Below are positions 45,569 through 54,244 of a DNA stretch of 64,000 bases, piece after piece; within the stretch, counting starts at the first letter, position 1; the number at the start of each line of letters is the position of its first letter. Source of the DNA: an uncultured Clostridia bacterium (GTDB lineage Bacteria > Bacillota > Clostridia > Christensenellales > Borkfalkiaceae); assembly GCA_944354125.1 (NCBI GenBank), contig CALVPT010000001.1:309126-373125 (forward strand). Reading direction: 5' to 3'. A model generated the notes under the pieces. The model was not told where the DNA came from and made no database searches. It saw only the letters and a program-made list of their open reading frames with translations. The position numbers and the translations under genes are program-made.

Positions 45569-46213
45569 TTACTCCCATTCGTTACAATTGTTAGACCCAT
45601 CTATGCTCGTCAAATACTCTAAATTAGCCCGACAAACTTTCAGATTTTCTTTCAACTCATTTTGTTCGTCCTTGTCTTTAATCTTAGGTATCGCTTTCTC
45701 TAATTTTTTAATATATTTCTTGTTTTCTTCGATCAACCTCTCTATACTCATAACTACCCACGGTTGTAAGAAGTAATCAAATATATAACCCATATCCGAA
45801 AGTTCGCTTCTGTCAATTGCGCGAATAGCCGTTAGATATGCCGCTACTGAGTTTGACATTTCCATTTTCAATGATTTTGTCGGCTGGCGATAAATCTGAA
45901 TAAGAGTATTTTTATATACGTCCTGCAAATTATTAAATTTTTTATACATTTTTTCTTTAAGTAAAACCGCTTTAATTTGTTTTACAAAAATATCCACCAA
46001 ATATGAGGCTATATAACACACTATCAGGCTCACACATATCAGGAATACAATCGCAAAAGCAAATCCGTTTCTTTGTTCAAATTCAAGCAAATTCAAATAC
46101 TCTAAAACATTATCGCTCGCCAAAACAATAAACCCTGAAAATATTGCCAAAGCGGGCAGCAATATTTTTACGGGGATTTTTACCCAATTCGGTATCTTGC
46201 TCAACCAATCCAT
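45569..46213 (-). CDS. SieB-like membrane protein in the RM operon
   Basis: 214 residues. Two membrane helices lie in the first 75 residues (IPVKILLPALAIFSGFIVLA and FAIVFLICVSLIVCYIASYLV); the rest is a helical, charged cytosolic domain. The overall layout resembles superinfection exclusion B (SieB) family proteins, which abort phage infection. It starts 4 nt after the helicase gene and ends just before mod. It could instead be a membrane effector for the neighbouring cyclase-fold protein. Confidence 0.55.
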   Translation of the reverse strand: MDWLSKIPNWVKIPVKILLPALAIFSGFIVLASDNVLEYLNLLEFEQRNGFAFAIVFLICVSLIVCYIASYLVDIFVKQIKAVLLKEKMYKKFNNLQDVYKNTLIQIYRQPTKSLKMEMSNSVAAYLTAIRAIDRSELSDMGYIFDYFLQPWVVMSIERLIEENKKYIKKLEKAIPKIKDKDEQNELKENLKVCRANLEYLTSIDGSNNCNEWE

Positions 46214-46217
46214 TAAT

Positions 46218-48776
46218 TTACCTCACTTCAAATTGCATCATAAACGCTGTTCTCTCATACAGAGATACAGTTATGTTTTTTTCAAGTTCCGCTATCTTTT
46301 CCTGAACTTGCTTATTTAGTGTCATTTTGGTCATGAACTCATCCTGTTTGAGTTTCATGAGCCTTGCTTTCAGGTCTGCCGCACTCTGATTGTTGACAAA
46401 AGCCTGTTCGTGCTTAGTTGTACCCTTTCTCTTCATGCTGTCTATTTCCCGCGTGAGTGTCTCTATCTCTGCGGCAAGTTCGCGCTTTTTATCTTCCGCA
46501 TGCTGTCTGATACGCCCGATTTCAAAGTTGAGTGTATCGTTCTGCTCTTCCCTTGCCTTTTGAACTATTTGCGGCTTTCTTTCTTCATAGAGCTTTTTAA
46601 GCCCTTCAAAGTCTGCCGCGCTTGCCTCAGAACAACGCGATACGGGCTGAAAAAGTATTTCACGCAAAACCGACTCTTCTATCGGAACGCCGTCTGCATC
46701 CGTTCCAATCAAAACATTCTTTGAAAACGCGCTTGTCTTATCGAAAAAAGTAATGGTAAACAGCGCCATTTGTCCGCAAGAAGGATAAGTTTTGTTCCCG
46801 CCGTCGAACTCGATTGTCTCTTGAACAGTATCCTGTATCGTATATTTGGAAAGAACTTCTTTAACTGTTCTGTTCGTTACGGTTATCATGCTACTGCGCG
46901 GATGGTCGCCTTCGAAGTATAAATTCATTTCGGGAATATTGCCGCTTTTGAAAACGCTGCGCGAAAGAAAAATTGTCTTTTTCTCACTGTCAACGCTGCC
47001 ATACTTCTTGAAAGCGAACTCGCAAAAGTCCCACAAATCAGCTTTGAACTTCGCACACTCGGCTTTCAGCATACTTGCGTAGTTTTTTGTCTTTTCGACA
47101 ATTTTACCGTCGAAGGTGTTGAACAACAATTCATCCGACTGTTTTTTTCGCTCTTTTACTTCCTTGTCGTATTCTGCGCGTATATCGTCAAACTCTTTTT
47201 CTATTTCCTCTTTCGATCTGACTGCGGCAAAACCTTTTGCCATTGTCTCCTCGATTTTGTCCGAAACAACGTCTGAAATAACGCCGTCGCTTGCGCCTAA
47301 TATTCCGTCGAACATCGTCGTGCGCTTGAATACAAGCTCGTAAAATCTTACGTCGGCATAGTTTTCCCTGTTGAGGAAATTTAAGACATATACGTCATTA
47401 TCCTGACCGATACGCTGACATCTGCCTATCCTCTGCTCTATTTTCTGCACGTTCCACGGCAATTCATAATTGATGACGAATGAACAGAACTGCATATTGA
47501 AACTCTCACAAGCGCTGTCCGTCGCTATTAAAATATTGCCGCGCTTTTGCCATGTCTCTATGCTGCTCTCATCTTCAAAGAGCGTTGTCTTGTATTTCGT
47601 GTATTTGCCAAGCTGCTTGAATATGTACTCCTGTGTCTGCCTGTTTTCTGTGAACACGACAACTTTCTGCGGCTGACCTTTTTCTTTCATCGCCGCAAAA
47701 CCCTGTTCGAGTCCACTAAAAAAGGTTGCCCACTTGCTTGTATCTACAATGCTTGTCGCAAGGTCAAGCATGACCTTTATTTCTTTGGCTTCTTCAAGCG
47801 CCTCCGCATTTCCCATCTGGTTGAGCCTGAAAAACACCCCCGAAAGCGTTTTGCTTAACGCATATATACTCGACGAAAACAATTTGAACAGCATGAGACC
47901 CAGTTCATAGGTATCCATATCGGGGAAAGCAAGTTTTTTGGGCTTATCGACATACTTTGAAAGCAGTTCAAGCAACTTCTTTTCACTTTCGTTCAGTGCA
48001 TATTCCTGCGTATGGATTACTCTGTCCGGCAATTTCACATCGCCGCGCACCTGATTACGCAATGTTCGGAAGGTAAACGGCATAAGCCGCTCACGAAGTT
48101 CTTTGTAATTTTCCGGCTTTTTATAGTACCTTTTATAAAATACCCGCTCGTCCGTAAACACGGTGTCGTCGATGAAGTTGACAAGTCCGTACAAGTCCAT
48201 TACGTTGACTTGCATCGGCGTTGCCGTAAGCAACAGTTTCTGAACTCCGTCAAAAGCGTTGTGAAGATTTGTTGCCGTGCGGTTTTCTCCCGTATAATAT
48301 TTACGGAGCCTGTGAGCCTCCTCGAACACGGCAAGATCCCATTTTATTTTTGAGAGATATTCCCACTCTTCTGCCGCCTGTGTGTAGCTTATCAGAACAA
48401 TTTCGTCTTTTATCTCTGACCCAAAATCTTTTTCTATGACCTTACACGGCAAATCGAACTTGTCCGAAATAAGCCTTTGCCATTGCGGAATAAGGAGCGG
48501 CGGAACGACCACCGCTATTTTGTTTCGCCCCGAATAGTAATACTGCGCAATCACAAGCATAGCCTCGATTGCTTTGCCAAGCCCCACCTCGTCACAGAGA
48601 ATAAATCCCTTTGAAAACGGATTTGAAACAGCAAAATACGCCGCAGCAATCTGATGCGGATATACTTCAATTCCCGACTTCAAATAAACGGGTATCAGCT
48701 TCTCAATTTCGCCAAACTTACTTTCTTTTGTTAGCCTATGAGCAAGATATTTGGCTTGACTTACAGTACTAATCAT
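46218..48776 (-). CDS. SNF2-family helicase of the defence operon
   Basis: 852 residues, RapA/DrmD-like. Motif I reads DEVGLGKAIEA (62-72) with Ala where Thr/Ser is usual. Motif II is FEEAHR rather than DEAH, motif III is TATP, and motif VI is QRIGRCQRIGQ. A long coiled coil fills about 740-850. It overlaps the XRE gene by 8 bp. SNF2 helicases accompany methylases in several defence systems; here it leads into a type III mod/res pair. Confidence 0.85.
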   Translation of the reverse strand: MISTVSQAKYLAHRLTKESKFGEIEKLIPVYLKSGIEVYPHQIAAAYFAVSNPFSKGFILCDEVGLGKAIEAMLVIAQYYYSGRNKIAVVVPPLLIPQWQRLISDKFDLPCKVIEKDFGSEIKDEIVLISYTQAAEEWEYLSKIKWDLAVFEEAHRLRKYYTGENRTATNLHNAFDGVQKLLLTATPMQVNVMDLYGLVNFIDDTVFTDERVFYKRYYKKPENYKELRERLMPFTFRTLRNQVRGDVKLPDRVIHTQEYALNESEKKLLELLSKYVDKPKKLAFPDMDTYELGLMLFKLFSSSIYALSKTLSGVFFRLNQMGNAEALEEAKEIKVMLDLATSIVDTSKWATFFSGLEQGFAAMKEKGQPQKVVVFTENRQTQEYIFKQLGKYTKYKTTLFEDESSIETWQKRGNILIATDSACESFNMQFCSFVINYELPWNVQKIEQRIGRCQRIGQDNDVYVLNFLNRENYADVRFYELVFKRTTMFDGILGASDGVISDVVSDKIEETMAKGFAAVRSKEEIEKEFDDIRAEYDKEVKERKKQSDELLFNTFDGKIVEKTKNYASMLKAECAKFKADLWDFCEFAFKKYGSVDSEKKTIFLSRSVFKSGNIPEMNLYFEGDHPRSSMITVTNRTVKEVLSKYTIQDTVQETIEFDGGNKTYPSCGQMALFTITFFDKTSAFSKNVLIGTDADGVPIEESVLREILFQPVSRCSEASAADFEGLKKLYEERKPQIVQKAREEQNDTLNFEIGRIRQHAEDKKRELAAEIETLTREIDSMKRKGTTKHEQAFVNNQSAADLKARLMKLKQDEFMTKMTLNKQVQEKIAELEKNITVSLYERTAFMMQFEVR

Positions 48777-48981
48777 CGAATTCTATGCCGTTTTTTGCGC
48801 AATAGTCATAAAACTTCTTTACTGCCGCATACTGCGGTTTGCCCTTACTGTTTTCCCAACGATTTACCGTTGAAAAGGCAATCCCTAATTCTTTGGCAAG
48901 CATTTGCTGACTAAGATGAAGTTTTTCTCGAACATACTTTACCTTGTCACTGAACGACACGTTTTTCACCTCAAAAATCAT
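48769..48981 (-). CDS. XRE-family regulator of the defence operon
   Basis: 70 residues with a helix-turn-helix at about 23-45 (LSQQMLAKELGIAFSTVNRWENSK). It is first in the operon and overlaps the helicase gene by 8 bp, so it probably autoregulates it. It is a minimal one-domain protein. The 116-bp A+T-rich gap upstream should hold the operon promoter, but I see no unambiguous hexamers. Confidence 0.85.
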   Translation of the reverse strand: MIFEVKNVSFSDKVKYVREKLHLSQQMLAKELGIAFSTVNRWENSKGKPQYAAVKKFYDYCAKNGIEFDD

Positions 48982-49097
48982 TAAATATTTTATTAGCTCA
49001 CAAATTTTTCTATATTTGAATTAATATGATTTAAATTTTATTTTATATAAGTGATGATATAGCAATTTCTGCAATAAGCCACATTTCTCACCTATTT

Positions 49098-49775
49098 TTA
49101 TATTTTTATTCCACATTTAATCATATCTTGGGTAATACCACCCTCGCCATTCTTTCCATATCGATATCGCAGAGGGAGTAATTGTCTTAGATTTTTTATA
49201 TTGTTTTCTAAAGTATCACTAACCATATTTCCGACTTTGCATTCTTTAAAACTATGCGTTAAAAGAAATTTATGATGGCTGACGGCGTTTCTCAATTCGA
49301 CCACTGCATTTAGATTATCTTCAGAACCTACCTCTTCGTCAAAAATCGCCTTTAAATCTTCTTGTGGCAAATTTTTTACTTGATTAATCAAAGTTCCAAA
49401 ATCTGTGTCTTGTAAAACTTCGAACAAATTTGGCCTATTTTGCAAATTTGTTTTTATTTTATTCCATGGCGCTTTTCCATCGATCCAAAAATTCTGATGT
49501 ATGTTACCCTGGTATTTGTTTGAAATATAAGCCCTGATATATTCTTCAAGCGTTGCCAAATATGTATACAGTTTGTATCTTAAATTTTTATCCTCTTTCA
49601 ATTTCTGAGAGATGATGCTCCACTTTATTTTGCTTCCTTCTAAAAAATCAAATTGAAGATAATCCATTATCGCACAATGAATTTCAACACCTTTAACATC
49701 AAGATAAAATTCGCAATCATCTTTATCTTCTTCCGAATCAACTTCTATAAATTGCATTAATTGTTCTTTAGTCAT
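49098..49775 (-). CDS. HEPN-domain (Abi-like) protein, partner of a nucleotidyltransferase
   Basis: 225 residues, mostly helical. ELRNAVSHHKF contains the RxxxxH HEPN ribonuclease motif (R162, H167). The upstream part (LATLEEYIRAYISNKY) resembles Abi_2/AbiF-type HEPN proteins. It overlaps the nucleotidyltransferase gene by 8 bp. It is probably the toxin or effector of a two-gene unit. Very A+T rich. Confidence 0.7.
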   Translation of the reverse strand: MTKEQLMQFIEVDSEEDKDDCEFYLDVKGVEIHCAIMDYLQFDFLEGSKIKWSIISQKLKEDKNLRYKLYTYLATLEEYIRAYISNKYQGNIHQNFWIDGKAPWNKIKTNLQNRPNLFEVLQDTDFGTLINQVKNLPQEDLKAIFDEEVGSEDNLNAVVELRNAVSHHKFLLTHSFKECKVGNMVSDTLENNIKNLRQLLPLRYRYGKNGEGGITQDMIKCGIKI

Positions 49776-50412
49776 TTAAATGATTCCTTTGATAATAATT
49801 GTTTACTTCTTGATAAAAAATTACTATTGATGCTATACGTTGATCTTCGGGCTTTGCCTTTTCGATTTTAATCATTGGAAGCATATATTCTTTTAGCAAT
49901 TCATCTTTTTGTGACAGTGAAAGTTTATTGAATCTATCATAGATATAAGAATTTTTACTTGGCAATTCCACCCAAGTATATTGACTTGGGCCATTTCTTC
50001 TGATTCTTTTCTCTTCGTCTATACTGATTATCACAAAATCAAAAGAGAATTTTTCTAATGACGCTTCAAAACATTCCTGACCTTTTGAGCATCTTACCGT
50101 TACAACGGTAGTTGAATCTTCTACTTTTTCCCCTTTATTTTTCAAATCAGTAAATGCTCTCAAAAAATCTTTCTTTATTTGTGTCGGATCGCCATCTCCA
50201 TCTTTCGAGTTTTTTGTTAAAACTATTTGAAAATCCAAATCATATTTTCCATTATCGTCTTTTACAATACACCTGCGTTTTCGTGATCCGATGATTTTAC
50301 AGAAAAACTTGTAGTGTCCGTCTATTTTTTTGTGTTTTCTTACCTCTTCAATAAGTTTATGTGCTCTTTGCCTGGCTTCTTTGCTTTCTCTGTGTGTTAC
50401 TAAATTTACCAT
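49768..50412 (-). CDS. Nucleotidyltransferase-fold protein paired with HEPN
   Basis: 214 residues. IIGSRKRR (G42, S43), YDLDFQIVL (D58, D60) and FSFDFVII (D125) reproduce the GS, DxD and third-Asp pattern of the DNA polymerase beta superfamily. It is larger than classic MNT antitoxins (about 100-140 residues), with a helical C-terminus. A GGGGG ribosome site and a clear promoter precede it. By analogy to HEPN-MNT pairs it may modify or restrain the HEPN protein; it may instead make a nucleotide signal. Confidence 0.65.
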   Translation of the reverse strand: MVNLVTHRESKEARQRAHKLIEEVRKHKKIDGHYKFFCKIIGSRKRRCIVKDDNGKYDLDFQIVLTKNSKDGDGDPTQIKKDFLRAFTDLKNKGEKVEDSTTVVTVRCSKGQECFEASLEKFSFDFVIISIDEEKRIRRNGPSQYTWVELPSKNSYIYDRFNKLSLSQKDELLKEYMLPMIKIEKAKPEDQRIASIVIFYQEVNNYYQRNHLND

Positions 50413-50473
50413 TCTTCCCCCTAATCTTGTATCGATTTATTGCTTCTGTTATATAAACTTTAATTATATTAAA

Positions 50474-50502
50474 ATTATAGCAAAATTATGCGATTAAGTC
50501 AA
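50474..50502 (-). promoter_or_regulatory. Promoter of the nucleotidyltransferase/HEPN unit
   Basis: On the minus strand TTGACT (50502-50497), a 17-nt spacer and TATAAT (50479-50474). Confidence 0.85.
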
Positions 50503-50545
50503 TATCGAAAGAAAAATTTTTAACAACTAATCACATAAATACCGA

Positions 50546-50572
50546 CTGCCAAACGACAGTCGGTACAACGAA
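50546..50572. repeat. Hairpin upstream of the nucleotidyltransferase promoter
   Basis: Perfect inverted repeat ACCGACTG / CAGTCGGT with an 8-nt loop. It may be a terminator for leftward transcription or the right end of the recombinase element. Confidence 0.4.
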
Positions 50573-50589
50573 TTTGCTGTTTATTTACC

Positions 50590-50800
50590 TATTTTTAATA
50601 AATCCCCAAGGATATTTACCTTGTGCTAAACTGAACGTGTCATTGTTTTGATTCTTCAATGATGATCTCCTGTGTGCTTACTTGTGTGCGGTTGCGAGCC
50701 TCACTCAGTTTAGCACATAGGAGCTTTTTTGTATATCTAGCAAATACAACGGCTAAAGCCATAAGGTTGCCACCAACATAGTTGGTGGATTTTTCTCCAC
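50590..50800 (+). mobile_element. Non-autonomous IS200/IS605-like element
   Basis: The left end repeats the IS200 left end at 30.9 kb: AATCCCCAAGGATA is shared. The right end has hairpin CCACCAAC/GTTGGTGG (50770-50788) behind GGCTAAAGCC, resembling the other element's right end. There is no open reading frame. Inside lies a perfect 12-bp inverted repeat, GTGCTAAACTGA (50623-50634) / TCAGTTTAGCAC (50705-50716), followed by GGAGCTTTTTTG, so a structured RNA is possible. Confidence 0.65.
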
Positions 50801-50807
50801 ATAAAAC

Positions 50808-50840
50808 GGGCGTAAGCAATTTTGCTTACGCCCTTGATTT
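50808..50840 (-). terminator. Intrinsic terminator after the LysR gene
   Basis: Stem GGGCGTAAGCAA / TTGCTTACGCCC (50808-50833) just past the gene's stop codon; on the minus strand GTTTTATG follows. Confidence 0.85.
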
Positions 50841-50854
50841 TATTGTATATTATA

Positions 50855-51733
50855 TCAGTTGAACAGCGACATGAACTCCCTTAAGGCAAAGGGTATGGGA
50901 ATGTTTCTGGGCAGCGCAAGTCCCACTCCCCTTACGGGCAGAGCAGGAGTGACGTTTACTTCGAACAGTTCTCCGCTGTCCAGGAACGCCTTGGCATATT
51001 CCCTGGGTACGCAGCCTATGCCCATTCCTGCGCGCGCAAACTTGAGCATCAAATCCCAGTTTTCAACCTCTATGTCGGGGTTGAGCTGAATGCCTATCGT
51101 CTGAGTGAATGATGCGAGGGCGCGACGAGCGACGGTATTGCTCTCTATCATCAGCAGGGGATATTCCTGGAGGTCGGAGAGCGAAAGCTGCTTATCCCTT
51201 AAGTGCGAATACTTTTCGCCTGCCACGAAAACATCCGAAAGATGCGAGACCGTACGCGTGAAGTTGACGTCCTTATCCTCTATGGGCAGATTGAGAAAGC
51301 CGATATCGCACTTGTTTTCCTTGAGCTGATTGAGCGTTTCGGGCGTCGTACCCGTAATGAGGTCTATCTTTACGCCCGGATACTTGCGGTTATACTGCAC
51401 AATCTTGTCGGCGAGAAGGTTGGAGAAGATTGCATCCGTAGCGCCTATTCTTATCATTCCCGTAGCCGTAGTCTTGAGCTCCAGAAGCTTATTTTCGGCA
51501 TCGTCGAGCAGCGCCAGCGCCTCCTCAACCTGCTTGAACACCATCTTGCCGTGCACGGACAGTTCCATGCCCCTGTGCGTACGGTTGAATAGCGAAACGC
51601 CGAACTGACTTTCAAGCTGCTTTATCGCCTGCGACACGGCAGGCTGGGATATGAACAGCTCCTCCGCCGCCCTTGTAAGGCTTCCGCACTTTGCTACAGT
51701 ATAGAAAACCCTGTACAGTTCGAGTTTAACCAT
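50855..51733 (-). CDS. LysR-family transcriptional regulator
   Basis: 292 residues. The N-terminal winged helix-turn-helix reads LTRAAEELFISQPAVSQAIKQLE, followed by the linker helix and a periplasmic-binding-like effector domain (about 90-290). A GGAGAAG ribosome site is present. It follows mnmE by 12 nt on the same strand, so it is probably co-transcribed. The regulated genes and the effector are unknown; CysL/CbbR-type members are the nearest by look. Confidence 0.93.
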   Translation of the reverse strand: MVKLELYRVFYTVAKCGSLTRAAEELFISQPAVSQAIKQLESQFGVSLFNRTHRGMELSVHGKMVFKQVEEALALLDDAENKLLELKTTATGMIRIGATDAIFSNLLADKIVQYNRKYPGVKIDLITGTTPETLNQLKENKCDIGFLNLPIEDKDVNFTRTVSHLSDVFVAGEKYSHLRDKQLSLSDLQEYPLLMIESNTVARRALASFTQTIGIQLNPDIEVENWDLMLKFARAGMGIGCVPREYAKAFLDSGELFEVNVTPALPVRGVGLALPRNIPIPFALREFMSLFN

Positions 51734-51745
51734 AGATACTTCTCC

Positions 51746-53062
51746 TTATTTTCCTACGCAGAATTTTTCGAATACAGTGGAAATTATCTCTTCGTCGGCA
51801 GTTTCGCCCGTAATCTCGCCGAGTATGCGCCACGCCTCGCGAAGGTCGAGCGATATGAGGTCGAGGGGAAAATTTCCCAGACCCGAAATCGCATCTTTGA
51901 GTTTGTCCCTTGCCCTGACGAGCGCGGCATAGTGCCTTTCTTCTATGACATAGGCGCTGTCAAGCGACTTGCCGCCCAGCGACTTTTCGGAAAGCAGCGC
52001 TTTGAGTTCCTCTATGCCCTCGCCAGTTACGGACGAGATTGCCACGTCGTACTTTCCGAAGGGCACAGTGCCGTCGCTCTTGCCGAAGACGCGTATGAGT
52101 CTGCTCTCTTCGACTCCGTCCGCCGCCGAATAGTCGCCCGTCTCGGACACGCACACGACGACGTCCGACGAGGCGAGAATCTTCTTTGCCCTGTCTATGC
52201 CTATCGCCTCTATCTCCTCCGCCTGCTCTCTGATTCCTGCGGTATCGAAGAGGTTGAATTTTACTCCGCCTATGGATATGCTCCCCTCTACAACGTCCCT
52301 GGTAGTGCCCGCAATGGGCGAAACTATCGCCTTTTCGCAGCCGAGAAGGGTATTGAGAAGGCTGGACTTCCCGACGTTGGGCGCGCCGCAGATTGCAACG
52401 GTTACGCCGCTCTTTATCAGCTTTCCTGCCGAATAGCTTTCCGCAAGTTTGTTCAATGCCGAATATATTCCTTTAAGCCGCAGGGATATGTCCGAAAGGT
52501 CGGTCGCCGCGACGTCCTCTTCGGGATAGTCTATATCCGCAGCTATGCCTGCGAGTATGTCCTTGAGTTCCTGCTGAACGCCCGTAATATCCTTAGTCAG
52601 ACGCTCGCCGTAGAGCAGGCTGCCCGCCCTTACCTCGGCAAGGCTTTCGGCGTTTATCATGTCTATCATGCCCTCGGCGGAAGACAGCGAAAGTTTGCCG
52701 TTTACGAATGCGCGCTTGGTATATTCGCCCCTTTGGGCAAGGCGCGCGCCTGCGGCAACCGTAGCCATGAGCACTCCCCTTGCTATCTCTGCGCCGCCGT
52801 GACAGTGTAGTTCGACGACGTCCTCGCCCGTGAACGAGTGAGGAGCTTTGAAATATACCGCATAGCCGAAGTCCGTAAAACCTTCGCAGAGTATTTTGCC
52901 TGCATACATCATGCGCGGAGCGAAGTCCCTTACCTGCGTTTTGCCGACGGGACGAAACACCCTTTCCGCAACCGAAAGCGCCCCCTCTCCGCTCAGCCTT
53001 ATTATTGCCACGCCGCCCGTGCCCGAGGGCGTGGATATTGCCGTAATCACCTGGTCATTCAT
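51746..53062 (-). CDS. mnmE: tRNA modification GTPase MnmE
   Basis: With MnmG makes the 5-carboxymethylaminomethyl group on wobble uridine. The 438 residues show the N-terminal folate-binding domain (TAISTPSGTGGVAIIRLSG), the G domain with GAPNVGKSSLLN, DTAGIR and FGKSD, and the C-terminal FCVGK tail with the essential Cys. The usual neighbours mnmG and rsmG are not present; the gene pairs with a LysR regulator instead. Confidence 0.97.
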   Translation of the reverse strand: MNDQVITAISTPSGTGGVAIIRLSGEGALSVAERVFRPVGKTQVRDFAPRMMYAGKILCEGFTDFGYAVYFKAPHSFTGEDVVELHCHGGAEIARGVLMATVAAGARLAQRGEYTKRAFVNGKLSLSSAEGMIDMINAESLAEVRAGSLLYGERLTKDITGVQQELKDILAGIAADIDYPEEDVAATDLSDISLRLKGIYSALNKLAESYSAGKLIKSGVTVAICGAPNVGKSSLLNTLLGCEKAIVSPIAGTTRDVVEGSISIGGVKFNLFDTAGIREQAEEIEAIGIDRAKKILASSDVVVCVSETGDYSAADGVEESRLIRVFGKSDGTVPFGKYDVAISSVTGEGIEELKALLSEKSLGGKSLDSAYVIEERHYAALVRARDKLKDAISGLGNFPLDLISLDLREAWRILGEITGETADEEIISTVFEKFCVGK

Positions 53063-53144
53063 GTCTAATTGCCGTTAAGCTATAAAATGTACTTATGTTT
53101 CCGATAAAATTATACCACTATGCGCTTATAAATGCAATATAAAA

Positions 53145-53169
53145 GTCGGTGAAATTTTTTTCACCGACC
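53145..53169 (-). terminator. Intrinsic terminator after the 53.2-54.1 kb membrane-protein gene
   Basis: Stem GTCGGTGA / TCACCGAC with an A/T loop; on the minus strand it is followed by TTTTATAT. Confidence 0.85.
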
Positions 53170-53175
53170 GTCATT

Positions 53176-54084
53176 TTATTTTGAGCTGCCAAGCCCGTCG
53201 AAGGGGTCGTCGTCCGACGACGAATTTCCGCCCGATGAGCCGTTTTTGGACTGGTTGTCGCCGCCGAATTCAGAGAACGGGTCTTCCGGAGACGAACCCG
53301 AGCCCGTCTGGGAATAGGGATTTCCAGGCTGGTTATATCCGCCGTATCCGTCCTGGGGAGGGGGATTGCTGCGCATATATTCCTGATACATTCTGTACTG
53401 CCTTTGCTGGCGCTCTATGATGTAATCCCTGTAGTTGACTCCCTTATTGTTCCTGGTGACGAACATGAATATGCCCTTTATGGGGAAGAGCACCGACACT
53501 ATGGCAAACACGAGATAGTTCTTTGCCGCATACGTCTGGAAGAAGGAAATGAGAAGCATTATCTCGGCGATAAGGAAGATTATATATACCCAGTCGGTAA
53601 TGTACAGGCTGAGGTTATTGAATACCCATACCGTCCAGTTGAGTCCTTCGGGAAGTCCGACGAGATTGTAACCTTCGAGCACTTCGAGCGAAAGGTTGCC
53701 GTAAATCTGAGTGGTATAATAGGGTTCGGCATAGCCGCCGCCGAAGATTATGAATGTCGCCACATAGTACAGAATGTTGAGGGCTATATATAACCCCTCG
53801 AACACCGCCGCGACTATGCCGACGTGAGATGACTTTATCCTGTATACCTTATTTTTTTCGGAGAGCGCGCCCATATAATAGGTATTGAGCACGGGCACGA
53901 ACGCCATCCACTTCCTGCCGTAACCGTTGCGCAACGCTATAGTATACAGCGCTATTGCTTCGAACGCGTAGACCACGAGGAAACATACGCCGCCGAGAAG
54001 CAGATACAGCCACAGATAATTTTTATATGCGTCCTGATTCAGGTACAGCATTTCAAAGAACTGGGCAAATGCAAAAAATTCCAT
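53176..54084 (-). CDS. Uncharacterised membrane protein with disordered C-terminal tail
   Basis: 302 residues from ATG 54084. About five hydrophobic segments lie in residues 15-235. The last 75 residues are low complexity: Pro, Gly, Gln, Tyr, Ser and Asp rich (NPPPQDGYGGY, DPFSEFGG, DPFDGLGSSK), with the DPF motif twice. No known catalytic motif. It stands alone between mnmE and truA. I do not recognise the family. Confidence 0.65.
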   Translation of the reverse strand: MEFFAFAQFFEMLYLNQDAYKNYLWLYLLLGGVCFLVVYAFEAIALYTIALRNGYGRKWMAFVPVLNTYYMGALSEKNKVYRIKSSHVGIVAAVFEGLYIALNILYYVATFIIFGGGYAEPYYTTQIYGNLSLEVLEGYNLVGLPEGLNWTVWVFNNLSLYITDWVYIIFLIAEIMLLISFFQTYAAKNYLVFAIVSVLFPIKGIFMFVTRNNKGVNYRDYIIERQQRQYRMYQEYMRSNPPPQDGYGGYNQPGNPYSQTGSGSSPEDPFSEFGGDNQSKNGSSGGNSSSDDDPFDGLGSSK

Positions 54085-54244
54085 ATGTAAAAATATTCTC
54101 CCCCTGCGCAAGGTTAATTGCATTAGATTTTATATTGTATTTGTATAAAATACAAAACGGTTTTGTGAAAAATATGTAAAATTTATACAGAAAAAAGCCG
54201 ATAAAAGGCGCATATGCCTAAATTTATCGTCCGTTTCCTCCTGT

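Noticed and set aside
39920..48981. DISARM system
   Set aside because: SNF2 helicase and adenine methylase are present, but no DrmA, DrmB or DrmC; the methylase is a type III Mod with a Res partner.
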